From the NCBI GenBank assembly GCA_032173965.1, contig CM063283.1, positions 85,828,243 to 85,892,242 of the forward strand: a DNA stretch of 64,000 bases. The letters are read 5' to 3'. The notes under the pieces were generated by a model. It did no database searches and was not told the DNA's origin. It saw only the letters and a program-made list of their open reading frames with translations. The position numbers and the translations under genes were made by a program. Origin of the DNA: Sitta carolinensis (lineage: Eukaryota > Chordata > Aves > Passeriformes > Sittidae). This document shows positions 38,901 through 53,639 of the stretch, one piece after another. Position 1 is the first letter of the stretch. Each line of letters begins with the position of its first letter.

Positions 38901-41873
38901 TGGAATATTTAAGTATCTTCCCAAATGTTTTTACTTTTTGCTGAAAAGAGGTCAGAAAATCTGAATTAAAGAGAAGATGTATTCCTGTTTTCCATAAAAG
39001 CAGTGTCCCAAAGATTTCTTTGAAAGATACACAAAGTGTCTCTGATGTTGATTTTTTTGATGAAAATATGCCATTTTCCAGACAGAGAATGCTATATCAC
39101 TGTTCTCCTTAATTTATATTTTATTAATAATATTTTGCACTCACCTTTGTTTAAATGTGCAAGGACTAGATATGTGAGGATCTAGAAACAATTACTGAAT
39201 GCTTCAATTAAAAAAAATCCATCTCTGCTTACCATTCCCTTCTGCTCTTCCCTCCACATCCTCCACCCCACTATCCCGCAATGCAAAGTAGGAAATGCAA
39301 ACTCAGAAAACTTGGAAAAAGTGTGAATTAAATGTGTTTGAGAATTATCTTTTGTAAGAATAAGCAGGAAAATGCAGTTTATGTGCTGATATGTCACCCT
39401 TCAAAATACTTTCCGTACAATAAAATATTTCCAGTTAAGCTACTATAAAGTCACTATAGTATGTTAGCTATGTTATTCATATTGATGTTTATTTTCCAAA
39501 CATTTCTTCTAGGAATATGGGTTTGTGCTGTGTGGCTTTGTGCATTGTAGCCTTAAGTCTGCTTACTTCCCACCTCTGAGTTGTATGGAACCTTCTCGTT
39601 AAAGGCTCAGTGATAGTGGCACCCTCCATTTCCATCTTGTTACTTAATTAGTCATTTTACTGCTTTACAGATATGTCAACTAGGAAGAAATGTCAGTAAG
39701 TATATTGTGTGCATTACGTCTCTGTCTTTAGTATTGGGCATTTTTGGTGGCATTCACAAGCCAGGATTTTTTCCTTTTTCTTAGATCTACAACTGGCAGT
39801 AGTCTATATGCACTAACAAAATTTGGCATACTAGAGTTTTTATTCTTAAAGAAGTAAATAAAAATTAGTTCTAAAGTGAAACAGCTGATATTTCTGTTTT
39901 GCCCTAAAGGGAAAAAAAAGTCAAAATCTGTTGCATTTTATATTTACAGTCATTTCCAGAATATTTAAATCTCTGGATAGACTACCGTTTTAGCAGAATT
40001 CAGTGAGATATCCTTGACTTAGGATGCAGGTGTAAAGTAAGTGTGAAATTAGGGAGGAAAGTTTGTGAACATGGTGTTGCTTCTGTCTTTCACTCGTTTA
40101 CTCTTCCTTGTGCTGAGAACCAAAAAAATGAGGGTAGGAAAGGTCAGAGGAAGGAGGTGAAGAAAGTGAGTCTCAGGGTTTCTTTAGCTTTCTCTGCTGC
40201 TCCTGGGAAATCTTTTGCAATTCAAAGGGCACACATTCAGACAAAGAGGCGGACCACCAGTCGCTGTCATAGGTGTGTGTTGTGTGCTGTGGTGTAAGTG
40301 TCCTCGTTTTAGGAAATGAGAAAATGCCAAAGGGAAAGTTCCTATACTGGAGCAAAGGCCAGCCTACTTGGGTGCATGAGAAGAGCTGGATGGTGCCAAT
40401 AAGGCTGGACATGCTGTTTGTGGGAGCGCTCATTTGTACCAGACAGTGGTGGCAGCTGTGGTGGATGGAAAAGAGGGAAATAAAGAACTTCTGGGAACAT
40501 TTTGGTGTTGAAACTTTTTGCCCAATTCCTCAACGTATTTTTTAAAACAACAAAAGAAAGCCAAAGAGAAGATATTTGCATTTGTGTGACTTGAGTTAGC
40601 TTAATGCAATACTGTGTTCTCCTAGTGTGTATCACTGCTATTCTACAAAAACAAAATGGCTCTATGTTTGAACTTTTTGTTGTGTTCCCTCTTTCCTGAC
40701 TTGTCTGTTGAGAGTCATTCTCCCTAATCTTCTAAAGTGTGAGGAATGCACGTCAGCATTGCATAGCAGGCTAAAGGAAATTTAGTGGTTAAGGGAGAAT
40801 AATTGTTTCTGTGGCACTTTTGTCCTGCAGGAACCCTAAATTAAGCAAGTATAAAATCTGGGGGAGGTGGAAGGAAGTGGTAGAATGTTAAAGCACTTAG
40901 TCTCCTATTCCTTCTTGAGCTTTTTACTCTCCTGCTCTTCTGTTAAGCACAACTATCACTCAGATTGATTGCTTTCTGAGAAGAGTCATGTCTGCATTTG
41001 TAGCTAAGGAGCATCAAACTCGGCTTAATCAGAGTATTTTAGAGTAAGTCTTGGTCTCCATGCACAGCACAGCTTTCATTTACACTAGAGGCTGACATCC
41101 AGAAGAAACCTGGGCCATGCTGCTTCTGCCCCAGCTTCATTCTCTTGCCATGCCCTACGTGGCTGGCATGAGAGCTGCTCTGAAATACAGGACCTTCTTT
41201 GCTCACCCTGCCGTGCTCCAGCCTTGTGCTGGCAGGTGGATGCAACATCAGCACCCGTGAATCACAAAGCCTCGGAAAGCAGGGGCAGGCAAAGAGGGCT
41301 CACTCTTTCCCTCTCTATTGACTTAGCATTTTCTTTAAAACTGCACATTCCTCCACAGTGGGACAAAAGACCTAATAATTTCTCAGCTCTCCAGAGGTTG
41401 CATGTTCTGGTGATGGCATTTGCCACCACCCACATGACAGAAGGGAAGATGCAAGGGATGCAGTGCTTGGATTAGCTATTGTGGCCACCGAAGTGATAAA
41501 GTTGCTTGTGCATGCTTAAGTAATGACAATGCTGAGGGTAGTGGAGAAGAGTCCCCCAGGAACAGAACATGAACATTAATTATAGGGGGGAAAATATATT
41601 ATTAACATCAGACTGCACACTACAGGAGATCCCAGTGTGACTATTAAAGGAAATTAATTACCACCTCTTTTTACCTTTCAGATCAACTCCTCTTTATAAT
41701 GAGAATAATTCCTTCATTGTTACCACTAGTATTATCAACTGTAAGAGAATATTTCTTTCCTCGTATTCCATTCACAGCTATTGTGCATCTCTAAGTTTTG
41801 AAAATAAATACTTCCAGTGGAGGTATTGCATCCTGTTTAAGGGGAAGTTCCCCAGACTCAGCTTGGGTTGTGT

Positions 41874-41884
41874 AAAATGGGTCA
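41874..41884 (+). promoter_or_regulatory. Intronic RORE match (AAAATGGGTCA)
   Basis: This is an exact consensus match and the same 11-mer as the promoter site at 10,641. Its surroundings are ordinary intron. Confidence 0.25.
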
Positions 41885-44800
41885 ATATGCTAAAATACTC
41901 ATTCCTCTGCACTGATACTTGTGAAATAGCATTCTCTTAATTATTTTCCATGTAACCCACTAACCCTAAAATAGAGCAGTTAAGGAGATACTCTTTTTTA
42001 GGCTACTCCAGCTTCACAATGCACATTTCCAGATCCTGGTGTATTTTCCAAATACATCTTGCATGTACTCACATGAGAAATTTTTTCTGCCAAAGTCAGA
42101 ATTGAGGTCAAAACTGGACTAAAAGAAAGCTCATTACAACTTTAACATCTATAATCCACCCTGAGGAGAGAAATGAATGCAGCGAGTAGGCCATGGATGC
42201 ATTGTTTCCATTGTACTCTTGATTAACTTATAATTCACAAGCGAGGGACTGTGAAGGAGACTACTGACTGATGGAAGGTCACCAATTCCAAGAGGAAATA
42301 AATGATATATAGGCATCCCATTCATCACTTTATTTGTGTAACAGCATTTGGGACTCTGTCTCTGTAGAATAAAGCCCATTTAAAATCTTTTAATATTTTT
42401 TGCAAAGGCAAGGCTGGGAAGCTTGTGTAATCTCGGAGACAAAAGAACTGTATGTAAAATCCACATCATTCCAGGGCAGCCTGTGACTTTTTCCTTGAAG
42501 AGGGTGCTAATTCCCCAAATTCCTCATGATTGTCCTTGGATGGAGGCCAGTAATTTTCGTGATTTTTTCCATGCTGTATGAAGATCTGCTGTCACCCTAT
42601 TATTTCTAGTGTAATAATAATCCTAAGCTTTGCTGTAAGGTTCAGCTTTGTGTTACAAGGAGCACCCACTTCTCAGAAAATCCTTTATTACAGCTGTGTC
42701 TCTAATTAGTGTCAGGTTCCCAAATTCTGGTATAATATGAAGATATAGCATCAGTTGATCCCTTTCGTTGTAGAAAAGCAGATAGCCAAATACCTACAAA
42801 CACGCATCAAGCTTCTGAAACAGCATCTCCCTTTATCACATTGAAATGGAAGCAGTGAAACAGGATGTAGTCTAAGCCTGGAAGCAGTAGGAAGAAGTCA
42901 GGATACTTCACTTATAAAGGCTGTACAGTTTGAGTCAAATAAGACAAAATCAAATAGTGGGTGGTAATACAGACATCAGGGCCAGATGAAGAAAAGCTCT
43001 TTGCGTATATATCCCTATTTTTACTTCTGTTAAGTAATACTGTGGCAATAGGGCAGCTAGACGTGAATGAAATAACACTTTATTTTCTCTACAGCTTATT
43101 TCAAAAATAATAAATGCTGTGCTGCACAGACTCAAATTGATGTATGTGATCTTCTATATTTTTGGTGGCTAATAGGATTGCTTTGGAGCAGGTCAGTGCA
43201 CATTCACACTTTCAATTGCTTTGGACAAAAGCAAACTAAGTGTACCATGAAAAATGTCGTCACGTAACATGGCATCGAAAAGATGATGTATGTCTTTACT
43301 GTGATATTTTTATTATGCCTCAGAGAAAATCCACTTTAATGCACATCTGCAAAAAAACCCACAGGTCTTAGGGCAAAAAAGACACACACTAACCAGAATG
43401 GACTAGCATTATCTGTCACAGAAACTGGCAGAACTGCAAAAATGCATAAGATGAGAAATAAGCTGCATCTTTCTGAGTGTTTTTTTTTGGGGGGGGCGGT
43501 TAGTGATAAATTTGAATTAACAAAGTCTTAATGCTACATTTTGTTTTAATGCCTGTTTGGAAGGACTAGAAATGCTAGATTAAGAAACAAGGGAAAGCTG
43601 TAAGATGTCTGCAGAATCTTAAGGTGTGGAGGAATCAAGGCACAATATTAAAATAAATTCTTAAACAGCAGAGGTTTTCTTCGTTCAGCCTACTATGCAA
43701 CAAATATGACAGTCAGTATGAAAAAAAAAAAAATCTTCAGCCAAATTCCATCTCTGTTGTACGTAGAACATGCAGCATGATTGGAGCTGTGCTGAGTGGG
43801 CAAACCCTCACCCAAACCATGACTCCAGCGAGCGGGAAACCTCTTCATAAAAGAAGCAGCTGCTGTGCTTGGTCATTCTAGCTCCATTTCAGTGACTCTG
43901 TGTGTAGTGCTAGATCACAATTCCAGGTCAGCTTTACAGAGCTTTAGCTCCACACATTTCAAAGGTCTTGCTGTTGTTTCTCAGCAGTGTGAGCAAGAAC
44001 AGGAACTGACCTCATTTCTCTGTCCCAGCTGACGTGCTGGAGGATGCCAGTAGGCCAACAGTGTTTCCCCAGTATCCCACCTGGATAGGGATGGCTGCAG
44101 AAAGAGGCTGTTCTCACTAGGGCTGCCAACGGTCAGGAGGGCAGGTTCATGCACCACAGAGAGGGGCAAAGTCCAGACTGAGCCCAAGGTATTAGGTTTG
44201 ATAGTTTAGGAATAAGGAAACAGCAGATGTCTTTGAATGCACTTTAAGAGCAACCAGATCAGAGACTTGGTTTGTGGTGTTTAGGTTTTGAGAGAGAGAA
44301 GAAGCAGCAGCCTGTCTTCTGACACATGGCGCAAAGCTTCAGTCTTTATTTGAGCATCTCTTTGGGATGACAACCTGTGATCCTTCTTTCTGATGTGTAG
44401 TGTTGGGTTTTTCTCCTTCCTGTAGTTTCCACATGACAGTGTCTGCTTTGGTCTGCAGTTTAATTCTTCAGGTGTAGACTAGAGGAGGAAAAGTGTCTGC
44501 ATCTGTGAAAGGGATAGTACAGGAGAAGGGGTCAGAGAACATCTGTTTCCCAGGGAGCCTTCTTAATGTACTTCACCACTGACCCGAAGATACATTGCAA
44601 TCCATGATAGTCAATGGAATTCCTAGCAGCGCCTGGATTTTCTTTCAACATTTCTTACCTAGCTTTGGCCAGTCTGTTATTGCTTATCTGTACAATTGAA
44701 AACCATTCTAGCAGCCAACAAAAAATAGTTGAAAGCTAGCTATGAATTTAGGAGCTGTGCTAGCTGTTCAGAGATTTATTATCTTTTTTTTTTTTTTCTG

Positions 44801-47800
44801 GGTAATGGCCAAGTTAGAACCTTTCGATATTTCAGTAAAAGAGCAGCAGAAAATACCCCTGAGGACAGGCTGCCTAAGCTCTGATCCTGTATCTGAAGTC
44901 CAGTACCAATGTTTTCTCTCAAGAACAAAGTAATTCATTCAGCTAAAAGAGAGTGAGATTGACTTTGAAAATTAAAATCAATGCTTTAATTCAATACACA
45001 TACAATTACCAGCTGTCAAATGGCATGTAATGCACTTTTACTGAAAAAAAACAACGGCACAAAAGACGAGAAAGGAGCCTTTGACAAATGTTAGGATTCT
45101 CATAATGATGTTTTTTGTGTGGTTTTGAAAGCAAGACTGCAAAGTTAAGCGCTGTAGATGATAGGGCATTATGCAGAGGGCATAAAAGGACCAATGGTGT
45201 TTTTCAGAACACATATCACTACTCTCTGTAATGCTCTGTTGTCACAAATACATGGTGATTAGCTATTTATCAGCGTGAAAGCACATCATAAAACATTCCA
45301 CATATCATTGAGTTTCTAATAATCTGTGTCACTGTGAAGATTAATACATTAAGTCAGTCCACACAACTTCATGAAATACCTTCCTTTGCCAAGATTTGTG
45401 TTTGGTTTGGCAAATGAAGGATGAAACACTGGTGAAATGGGAACATCTACTTTTGTTGACTAGTCTGTGAAATAATACGTTTTTTTCACCCTTTAACACT
45501 GTTTTGAGGGGATAATAATGGTGCGCCTGGTAGCCCTGTCATCTTCTGAAATGTCTTGCCTGCTCTGCTAATACAGTCCTCCTTATACTGTTTTTGGGCT
45601 GTGACTTACCTATATTGAACCCCTGCCGACCTTTTTGCTGTGTGATGACATACTAAGACCAGCACTACATATCAACGTCTATATTTTCAATTGTGGATGT
45701 CAAGAGATCAGCACTTAAATCAGTATTTACCCATTGGACTAACTACCCTCCCAGGCATCCACATGTCCTTCAATTCCAGATTTATCACTACCTATGTTGT
45801 CATGTGTACTTTCATGGAGCTCCACTGTTTCTAAGGATATCCTGAAAATCATATTTTATCTAAAAGACAACCAATAGTGTAATTACTGTTTCTGAAAACA
45901 AGCAAAGAAAGAAACGAATCAGCCTTAACATTGCAAAAGGGGAATTGTCTCAAATCACAGAAGATCTCTGAAAATCCATCCACATATTAAGATAGCTAAA
46001 TATACTGCCATCACTAGCTTAAAACCACGTGTTTAAAAATGTTGCCCTGAGCCCTCTCAGTACATGATTTGGAATTAGATGAATGATAAATCCAAAGGAA
46101 ATACAACTTTCTCAGGTTAGAGTGTGACTGATGACACCCATCTCCAGTTCAGGGGAAGGTGGAAGTTCATTTAGATTTTTTTTTTTTTTTCCAGAGTCAG
46201 TAAGATTCTTGATAATTAATGGCACAGAAATATGAGTTCAGCTGAAATCCTTCATAAATTAAAAGTATTTAACTTAATAGTAATTTAGAGGATTTTGCAA
46301 AGTGCCAGAGCAAGATAACTGCATTTGCAGAGGAAGCAAGATTGAGAGAATTGTCTCCTGGAGTGATGCAAGTAATGCATCTTTATAGCCATGTGGGTCA
46401 GAATTCAGTAGCAGTGTTACTATCCTTCACATCAACATTTCCGTGAAGAGGGAGAAAATGTATCAGGGAAAATATTCTCTCCCATTTCACTCCTTGCTCT
46501 TTAGCTGCCTAGAAATTTACTGTGTGCTTCACACAGTTCGCAGTGAAGTATAGTTTAAGACTTCTCATTATTTCTCAGGAAAATGTCAGTTTTAAAATAG
46601 CTTAGAACAAGACAGTGGACTAACTGAAGCACAGCTGCAACTGTGTTGCGGTTCTTTCCTGTAAAATATTTCCGAGTGATAAAGAGAGAAGAGCAAATCT
46701 ATGTGAAGAGAGCCTTTTAACACATTTCTCTTCCAACTTCCCATGACTGACAATAGCTTAAACCCTTTTGTATACCCAGGCAGTGGCAGTTGGATGCCTG
46801 TTTCTCGAGGCCAACGTGTACGTCAGGCTTTGGCTGTGGTAGCAGCACTCGTGCTTCCAGATATCCAGTGCCAGTGCACAAGCAGGGCCTCTGGCCCAGG
46901 CACTGGGTCCAGTACAAGGGAGGGGAGTGGGGATGGTGTGTGCTTGGGCAGGAGGAGGACAGGTCAGTGCTGTGGTCCCCACAGTTGTTACTCTCCAGAG
47001 AAAAGGGTCCTGGCCCAGAGTGCCACAGGCAGCTGGGGAGGCAGGACACGGAGAAGCTCTTGCTGCTGGACAGAAAGCCCATAACTAGATTCCCAAAACG
47101 TACATCAATCATCTTGCAGAAGCAGGACCAGGATAGCTGTTTTTCAAAATAAACAGGGCAGTTAGACATTAATGGGGCAGCATTGGGAAGGGTGGGTGAC
47201 ATAAATAGACATCAATGTGCACTGCAAACCTGCTTGTTGAATTTTCTGTGCAATTTCTCCTTGAATTTAGGTAATATGGAGCATTTCATTTAGGAAAGGT
47301 AGGTTTTACGGATTTTTTCTTCCCTGTGTCCTTGAGAGGGAGATGGTTTGAAACAGCAGGGTGATAATTATCAAAGAAGAGAGCAAAAGGGCTGGGGCTG
47401 AGATTTGGGTGAGGATGTCCCTCCTTTTCTCATGCTTGTTTGAAAAAGCCCTACTTTGCTTTGGGGGATTTGAGTGACTCCCTGCAGCAGATTTTAGGAC
47501 TGGAACATGTTCAATCATGGTCAGAGAGGATAAAGTGTACTTAATTCTCCACTCTTTAGGTGGTTTACATTGGCACAGGCTGAAAGATTTAGAGTTCTGA
47601 AGTTTACACATTCAGAGTGTGTTGGTGTTCAGATTTAACATTATGTACTTTCTTCACTTGAAGCAGGAAACAATAGGAACCAGCAGAAAAGTTTTCTCAG
47701 GATCTTGCCTTTTCAAGTATCTAAAGAAAGGAGGCTGAGGAGGGAAAAAACCAACCATGGAGAACCTAAGATTTTTCTGTTTAAAAGCAAAAGATCCCCA

Positions 47801-50800
47801 GACCCAAGTGCCCCTGAAATAGTGTGGCAGTACTATGAAGTATAAATTTTTCAAAGTGAAGTGCTATGACATCAAATTTTATAGTACCTTTGGCACAGTT
47901 TCTATAAATTGATATCTTTTTACAGATGCTAAAGTTGCTACAGGTTCAATAACTACCCTTGAGACTTCTTTAGACCTACCCAATGAGCAGTAGCATTTTT
48001 GCAAGTAAACTTCCCACTCCATCCAGTGACAACAGCATTTTTCCTAGAGCCCCCAAAACTGCCTTTGATATCTCTCTTTTTGTGTAGATTTTAGAAACAG
48101 GATATGGGACTTTCCCTTTTCTCCTCACCTCAACTCACAGCTCTGCGATTTACCTCTCTCAGCTGCTCCAAGACTGTGAGCCAGAGGACCCAACCCCAGT
48201 CTCAGCTCCCTGCCAGCTGCTTTTCTTTCTTCCCTCTTTCTCGCTCTCCCTGTCCTCCCCCAAACTGAGCTACCCTACACAAGCTTTTTTGGGTGACACT
48301 GGGTAAATATGTAAACCAGGAGACTTATGGTGAGCTGCACTGATGCTGAATTACATCTCTAGAGCCAGATGAGATAATGTTTCAAGAGCTGCAGTCGTAG
48401 TAATGGCTACAGAATAGGTGTGATGTAAAGTACCTTATTTTCTGCAGGATATTTAGTCCAATTTTTTTTAGGTTATCTGCAAAATTTGTGGTGTGTTGAG
48501 GGTTCAAGTCCTATTTTTTCATACGTGGTGCTCCAGTAATGGCTATGGCACTCTACATAAATAAAATGTGATATAGCATGAATTGAGATCTAGAATTATG
48601 TCAGGTTTTACCCTCTCCTAGTTTTTCCCCAGGTAATTATGAAAGATAGGAAACAGTGTGCAACAACTGATGCCCTTTGGGACATGGACACACGCTTAGT
48701 GTGCCTATATGAATATTTGGCGCAGATGGCAAATAAAATAGCAAATCAACTTGAGATTCTGACAGCAAATTTTCTTGCAAGTGAAAAGGGAAAATGCACA
48801 TTATGAGTGGAAAGCAGCACCCATCAGAGCCAAAAGATGCTTTCCTCCCAGTATCATTTGGCACAGAACAGGGATTATTTTGCAGTTCTAAATCATGCAG
48901 TACATAAGAGCGCGGTGAATCAGCACATCAGTATTTCACTGTGGTTTTCCGACTGTCTCTATTCCTTTTCAAAATTAATATCTGGCAGAGGCATAATTTG
49001 ATCTTTTGCTGTGGGGCTTTTAATGACTTCTCTGTTTCTGAACTGCCACAGTTGAGTGAATAAACTAAAATCTAAGTGCACTTTACACTCTATGGACTGT
49101 ATCCTTCATTTAGCCTGTGTTCAAGAGGACATTAGCCCGAGACTTCTTGAAATCTCTGCTTCATTTTGGTCAATAGGGAGAGTTTAATGTACAATATGAG
49201 GTAGGAAGATGGTGTGTGAATAAAAAATATAAACAAAAGCAGTTATAGTTCTCTCTTTTTCCCTCATTTCATCAGTTTAAAGCTGGTTTTATGCTAATCA
49301 GTGCTGGATCACTGGAATGCACTATGGATAAAATACAGAGTTTTTCAAGTTATTTCCTTGTGTAGGATCCTTAAGAGGATATCTGAATTCGGGAGCCATA
49401 TCAGTTTTAATTGATTGTAAATAATCAGATTCCGAACTGACTGTGTATCAATATTAATTATTTCAGGCTCTGCACTTAAATTGAACACACAGCTTAAGCT
49501 GTAAACTTCTGTTCTTCAGAATCCCCTTTTTCAAGTCACAGGTATATAAAGGGATGGTTGGGATGGGATTTATTCCAGAGGACCGAGAGAGAGCAATTCT
49601 AGCTGCCTTGCAAGCTCCCCATGCAGCACCGCCACACACATCATGTAACACAGCAGCGTTTCACCACAGAAATAGAACATCTATCAATTACGGTTGAAGA
49701 GGCAAGAACCTCCCTTTAAAATTCAAGACAAAATCCCCTGAGAATGTTGAAGCCTATAGCTGAAAAAGGGACACAAGGTGCAGAAGAACTGACAAATTAG
49801 AGAATTTCCCATATGGGAAGGTGATATCGGTCCTTAAAGCTGGCCTTCCACTGGAGAAGGGTTATGCAGAGATTTTTCCTGTTCCTCTACTGGCATTGGG
49901 GTTGTTTCTCCACATCTTATTTTTTATCATGCTTATCCATAAGAGTTTCTATTAACTAAAAATCAAAAAACAGGAAATGCTATATGCTTGTTACCATAAA
50001 GATTTGAATTTTCATCTCGTAACATTTTGTTTTTCAAATCACTGTATTCCCAGTAGCACAGCAAAAATCATTTGCTTTAATGCAATTGCTAATAATGATG
50101 ATATCAACACAAACCTCTGTTTGTTCATATGTTGAGCTCATTGAATAAAGAAGCTTATCATTTATCTGTGTAGAAGCTTTTAATTAGTTTCTGAATTTAC
50201 TCCAGAGATTAATGGGCAGATGATATTCAATATATGCTTTATTATTTTAATTTCTTTATTGAGATATCTGAATTTGTATGCTCTTCCCTCTTTGATCCTT
50301 TCCTTTTTTTTCTCTCTGTTAGATAACTGTAAAATATTTGTATGCAAACAGGCTCATAAAAACATTCCACTAAGCCATTGCACCTGAGTGGCGGTAGGCA
50401 GGTCCTGACAGAACACAGAAGCAAATTCCACTCTATCAAGGATTATAAACTTTACTCAGAAAATACTCTGTCACTTAAAAGTGTCACTTGCTAGCACTTT
50501 TCAGGGTTTCCAGTAAGTTGGGGAGATAGCTTTTTGTGCTCACACACAGCACTAATACTTTGTGTATTCAGGCATTTCTTTTTTAATTGAGATTTCTTTT
50601 GACCTTTTCCTGGAGCTGCCACCCTTTCCCCTGGACATCAATTACTGCTGGCCACTGCAGCACAGCTCCTGCCATCCCTCACTATCCTGCTTACCCAGGG
50701 GACTGTCCCAGTATGGCAGAGATGTCCTGTGCAGCTTCCTGCAGTCTCCACCTGCCAGGTCCCTGTTCCATGCACTGGGTCACATCCTCTGCCTACCTGG

Positions 50801-53639
50801 GAGCTGCGTGTGCTCTTGCTGATGTCCACGTGAGGACCCAGAGCAGATGAAGCTCAACCCTTGGGCTGCTTAGGGAAGGAACTTTAAATCTGTCCTTTCA
50901 ATGGAGTAGTGGTGTCACTGTCTCCTGATAGCAGCCAATATTCACACTCTGCTGCTGTCCTGGCTCAGGGACTGTGCCAAGAAGGGAAATTGAGCCCAAG
51001 CTGCTGAATCCATCTTTGCTTTTCTTAATTTCTCATGTCTTGGGAGAAGGTGCACCTTCAAAGTGCATATAAAAGGAAATGGAAACCCTCAGTAAACAGT
51101 GTGTCATTTTTATTAAAAATAGTGCCCTGTGTAAATATAAAGTTCAACATTATGGTTTTGTTGGCCCAGTAGGAGAGGGATTAAAATGCTTGTTAATGGG
51201 ATTTAAAAGCAGGAGTTCAGTTATATTAGCTACAAAAATATAATTATCATAATTAAGATTGCAAAGTACTAACGAAGTTCTTTAATAATTATCCTTTTTC
51301 CTTAGAGATTCATTTTGTAAAACCTGATTTGAATTTTACATCATGCTGGAGAAACTTTATCTTTGTAGAAATGGGAACCACTGGTAGCATGAAGGGTCTG
51401 AGAAAAGTGGTACTTTGCACATAGCTGGAGTGTGGCTCAGTCTGAGACAGGAGGGACTCAAGGGCATAAATGTTCAAGATGGCACAAAATACAGGTGCAG
51501 CCTTGGTCTGATGCTTTAGCTGAACTCTTGGTAGGTTTATGGACTCAGACAGAAAACTGGGAGAGTTCAACTAAGAGAACATTCCTTCCCAAAGTGTCTC
51601 CACTGTCTCCGGCAGGTCGTGTCTCCATGCTTGCTGTCTTTAGGCTTAGCGATGCCCAGGCAAACCCTGAAGCCTCCTGCCTTGCTCTGGTCAGAAATGA
51701 CCTTAAAACTCCGTAGGTTACAGTACCTGCAAGGGGGACAGCAAGTAGTACAGAGCAATAAGCTGTGTGGTCACAGGCTTGCAGGGTCCATTCTGAAAAG
51801 AAAGCGGCAGCAGGTTCTCAAAATTAAATGACAACAAATTGTCCATTTAAAAATATCTCCCCCAAACAGCTTTTCATGATTATCTCCCCAGATGATTAAA
51901 TATTTAGTTCTGCTGACAGGATATAATAGTTACTATAGAGCAGAAAATTCAGAGCAGTGTGTGAGTTATAAGCAGATGTGTTATCAAGCTGTTAACACAA
52001 AAGTGATGGGATTATTGGTGCTGATATCTGTATTTATTTCTGTAATATTGTATAGAGATTGTTTTCCTGTCACCAGCAGATCTAGGCCACAGCTTTGCCT
52101 CTTGCCTAGGGGCAGGAAAGTTGTCTTGCAGGGTCTCTGCAGGGACAGTCACAATGTCCCCTCATGCCTCCCACCTCCAGCCCCATCAGTGGCAGAGCAG
52201 CTGAGCACCCGTGGGTGTCTCCATGCTGCCATGCCCATGAGGATGGGGAGGGCCAAGGAGAGCACTCACTACCTGGCTCAGGTCCCAGTCTGCTCCTTGG
52301 AGCTTGGCCCTCCAATTCTTGCTGGTTTGAAGAAGCAAACAAATCCCACATGGGCAGGGAGAGGGCAAGGACACTGAGAGAGGACAGCTCGTCACCCTAG
52401 GTCCTGTTTAATGAAGAGGGAGATGCCACATCAGGATAGGTGCCTAAAACTCAAAGGAAATCTGGCTTCATGTGTAGTTTCTGCTTTCCTGATGAAATCT
52501 CCACAGAAACATGTAGTCTGTTATTTCAGCATCTTATGTATGGAGGGAATGATCACAGCTGGTGTAAATTGTGGCAAATAATTGAATAGCACTCTCAAAA
52601 ATTCAGAATTTCTTTCTAGAACAATGTTTTCTGTTAGCAAAATTGCTTCTAGACCCAGAGCCTTTTAAAAGAAGAGTAATTTGGTTATTTGAGAGCCATC
52701 CATAAACACTTAACAAAGAAGTAGGGGGAGTGAGACCAAACTATGTCAGCCCCTGGACATCTTGCCCTACATTCCAGTGCCACCATAGCCTTTCATCCTG
52801 TTCAATAGTATGGAAAGGGTTAAAATGATCTTGTCAAGACTGTTGCTGCCAGAAAATGATGAGAATTACTGGTAACAGCCCCATTGATAAAGACTAATTT
52901 TCTGATTGCATTGGTGTTTCCCTGGTAGTTCATGTCAAACAAAATTAAAATCCTTTTGGTTTTGACAAATAAATCTTTATAGTATTATATTTGCATATTT
53001 TGCCTGTATCAGCTGAACATCTGACTATCAGAAGATGTCAAATGTTATATTATTCTACTTATTTAAATATTTGCAGAAGAACATAAACAGATTCTTACAA
53101 CTAAGAATACTTGATAACTGAGACCCTTTTCAAGGGAAGGTTTCAGAGCTAATAATTGCAAAAAAATCTGTGCATCTCTACCTCCATATTTTGATCTGGA
53201 TTTTGCAAATATACACATACATGAGGGCATTCTTATAGCAGTATAGAGTTAAGCACATTTTAAAGTCTTTGTACATTCAGGACTTCTGATACTATGAGGA
53301 TTAAAGTTTTATAAATACCTAAAACAGATTAAGAACATGAGAAGTAGAGAGAGAAGAAAAACAGGTTTTACAGTCAAGGGCCATTTTTTTTTTTCTCCTA
53401 GTTCTATCACAAAGTGCATTTTTAAAATAAACATCTAGAAGTGGCATACAAACACCTGACATACAGACATATAATGTCAAGACGTGTATCTGTTTATAAA
53501 GCAGGAGTGATGTCAATGTAGGGGAGACAGTGTGCAAGCTATTTCTAGTACAGAGACCAAAGGCACAATATAACATATTTCAAGAACATTTATTATATAG
53601 GAACTAATTCAAGGGGACTGATTTGCTCAGTAGATCCAG

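Noticed and set aside
51892..52377. 161-codon + strand open frame
   Set aside because: Composition changes halfway and nothing resembles a domain; no splice or promoter support.
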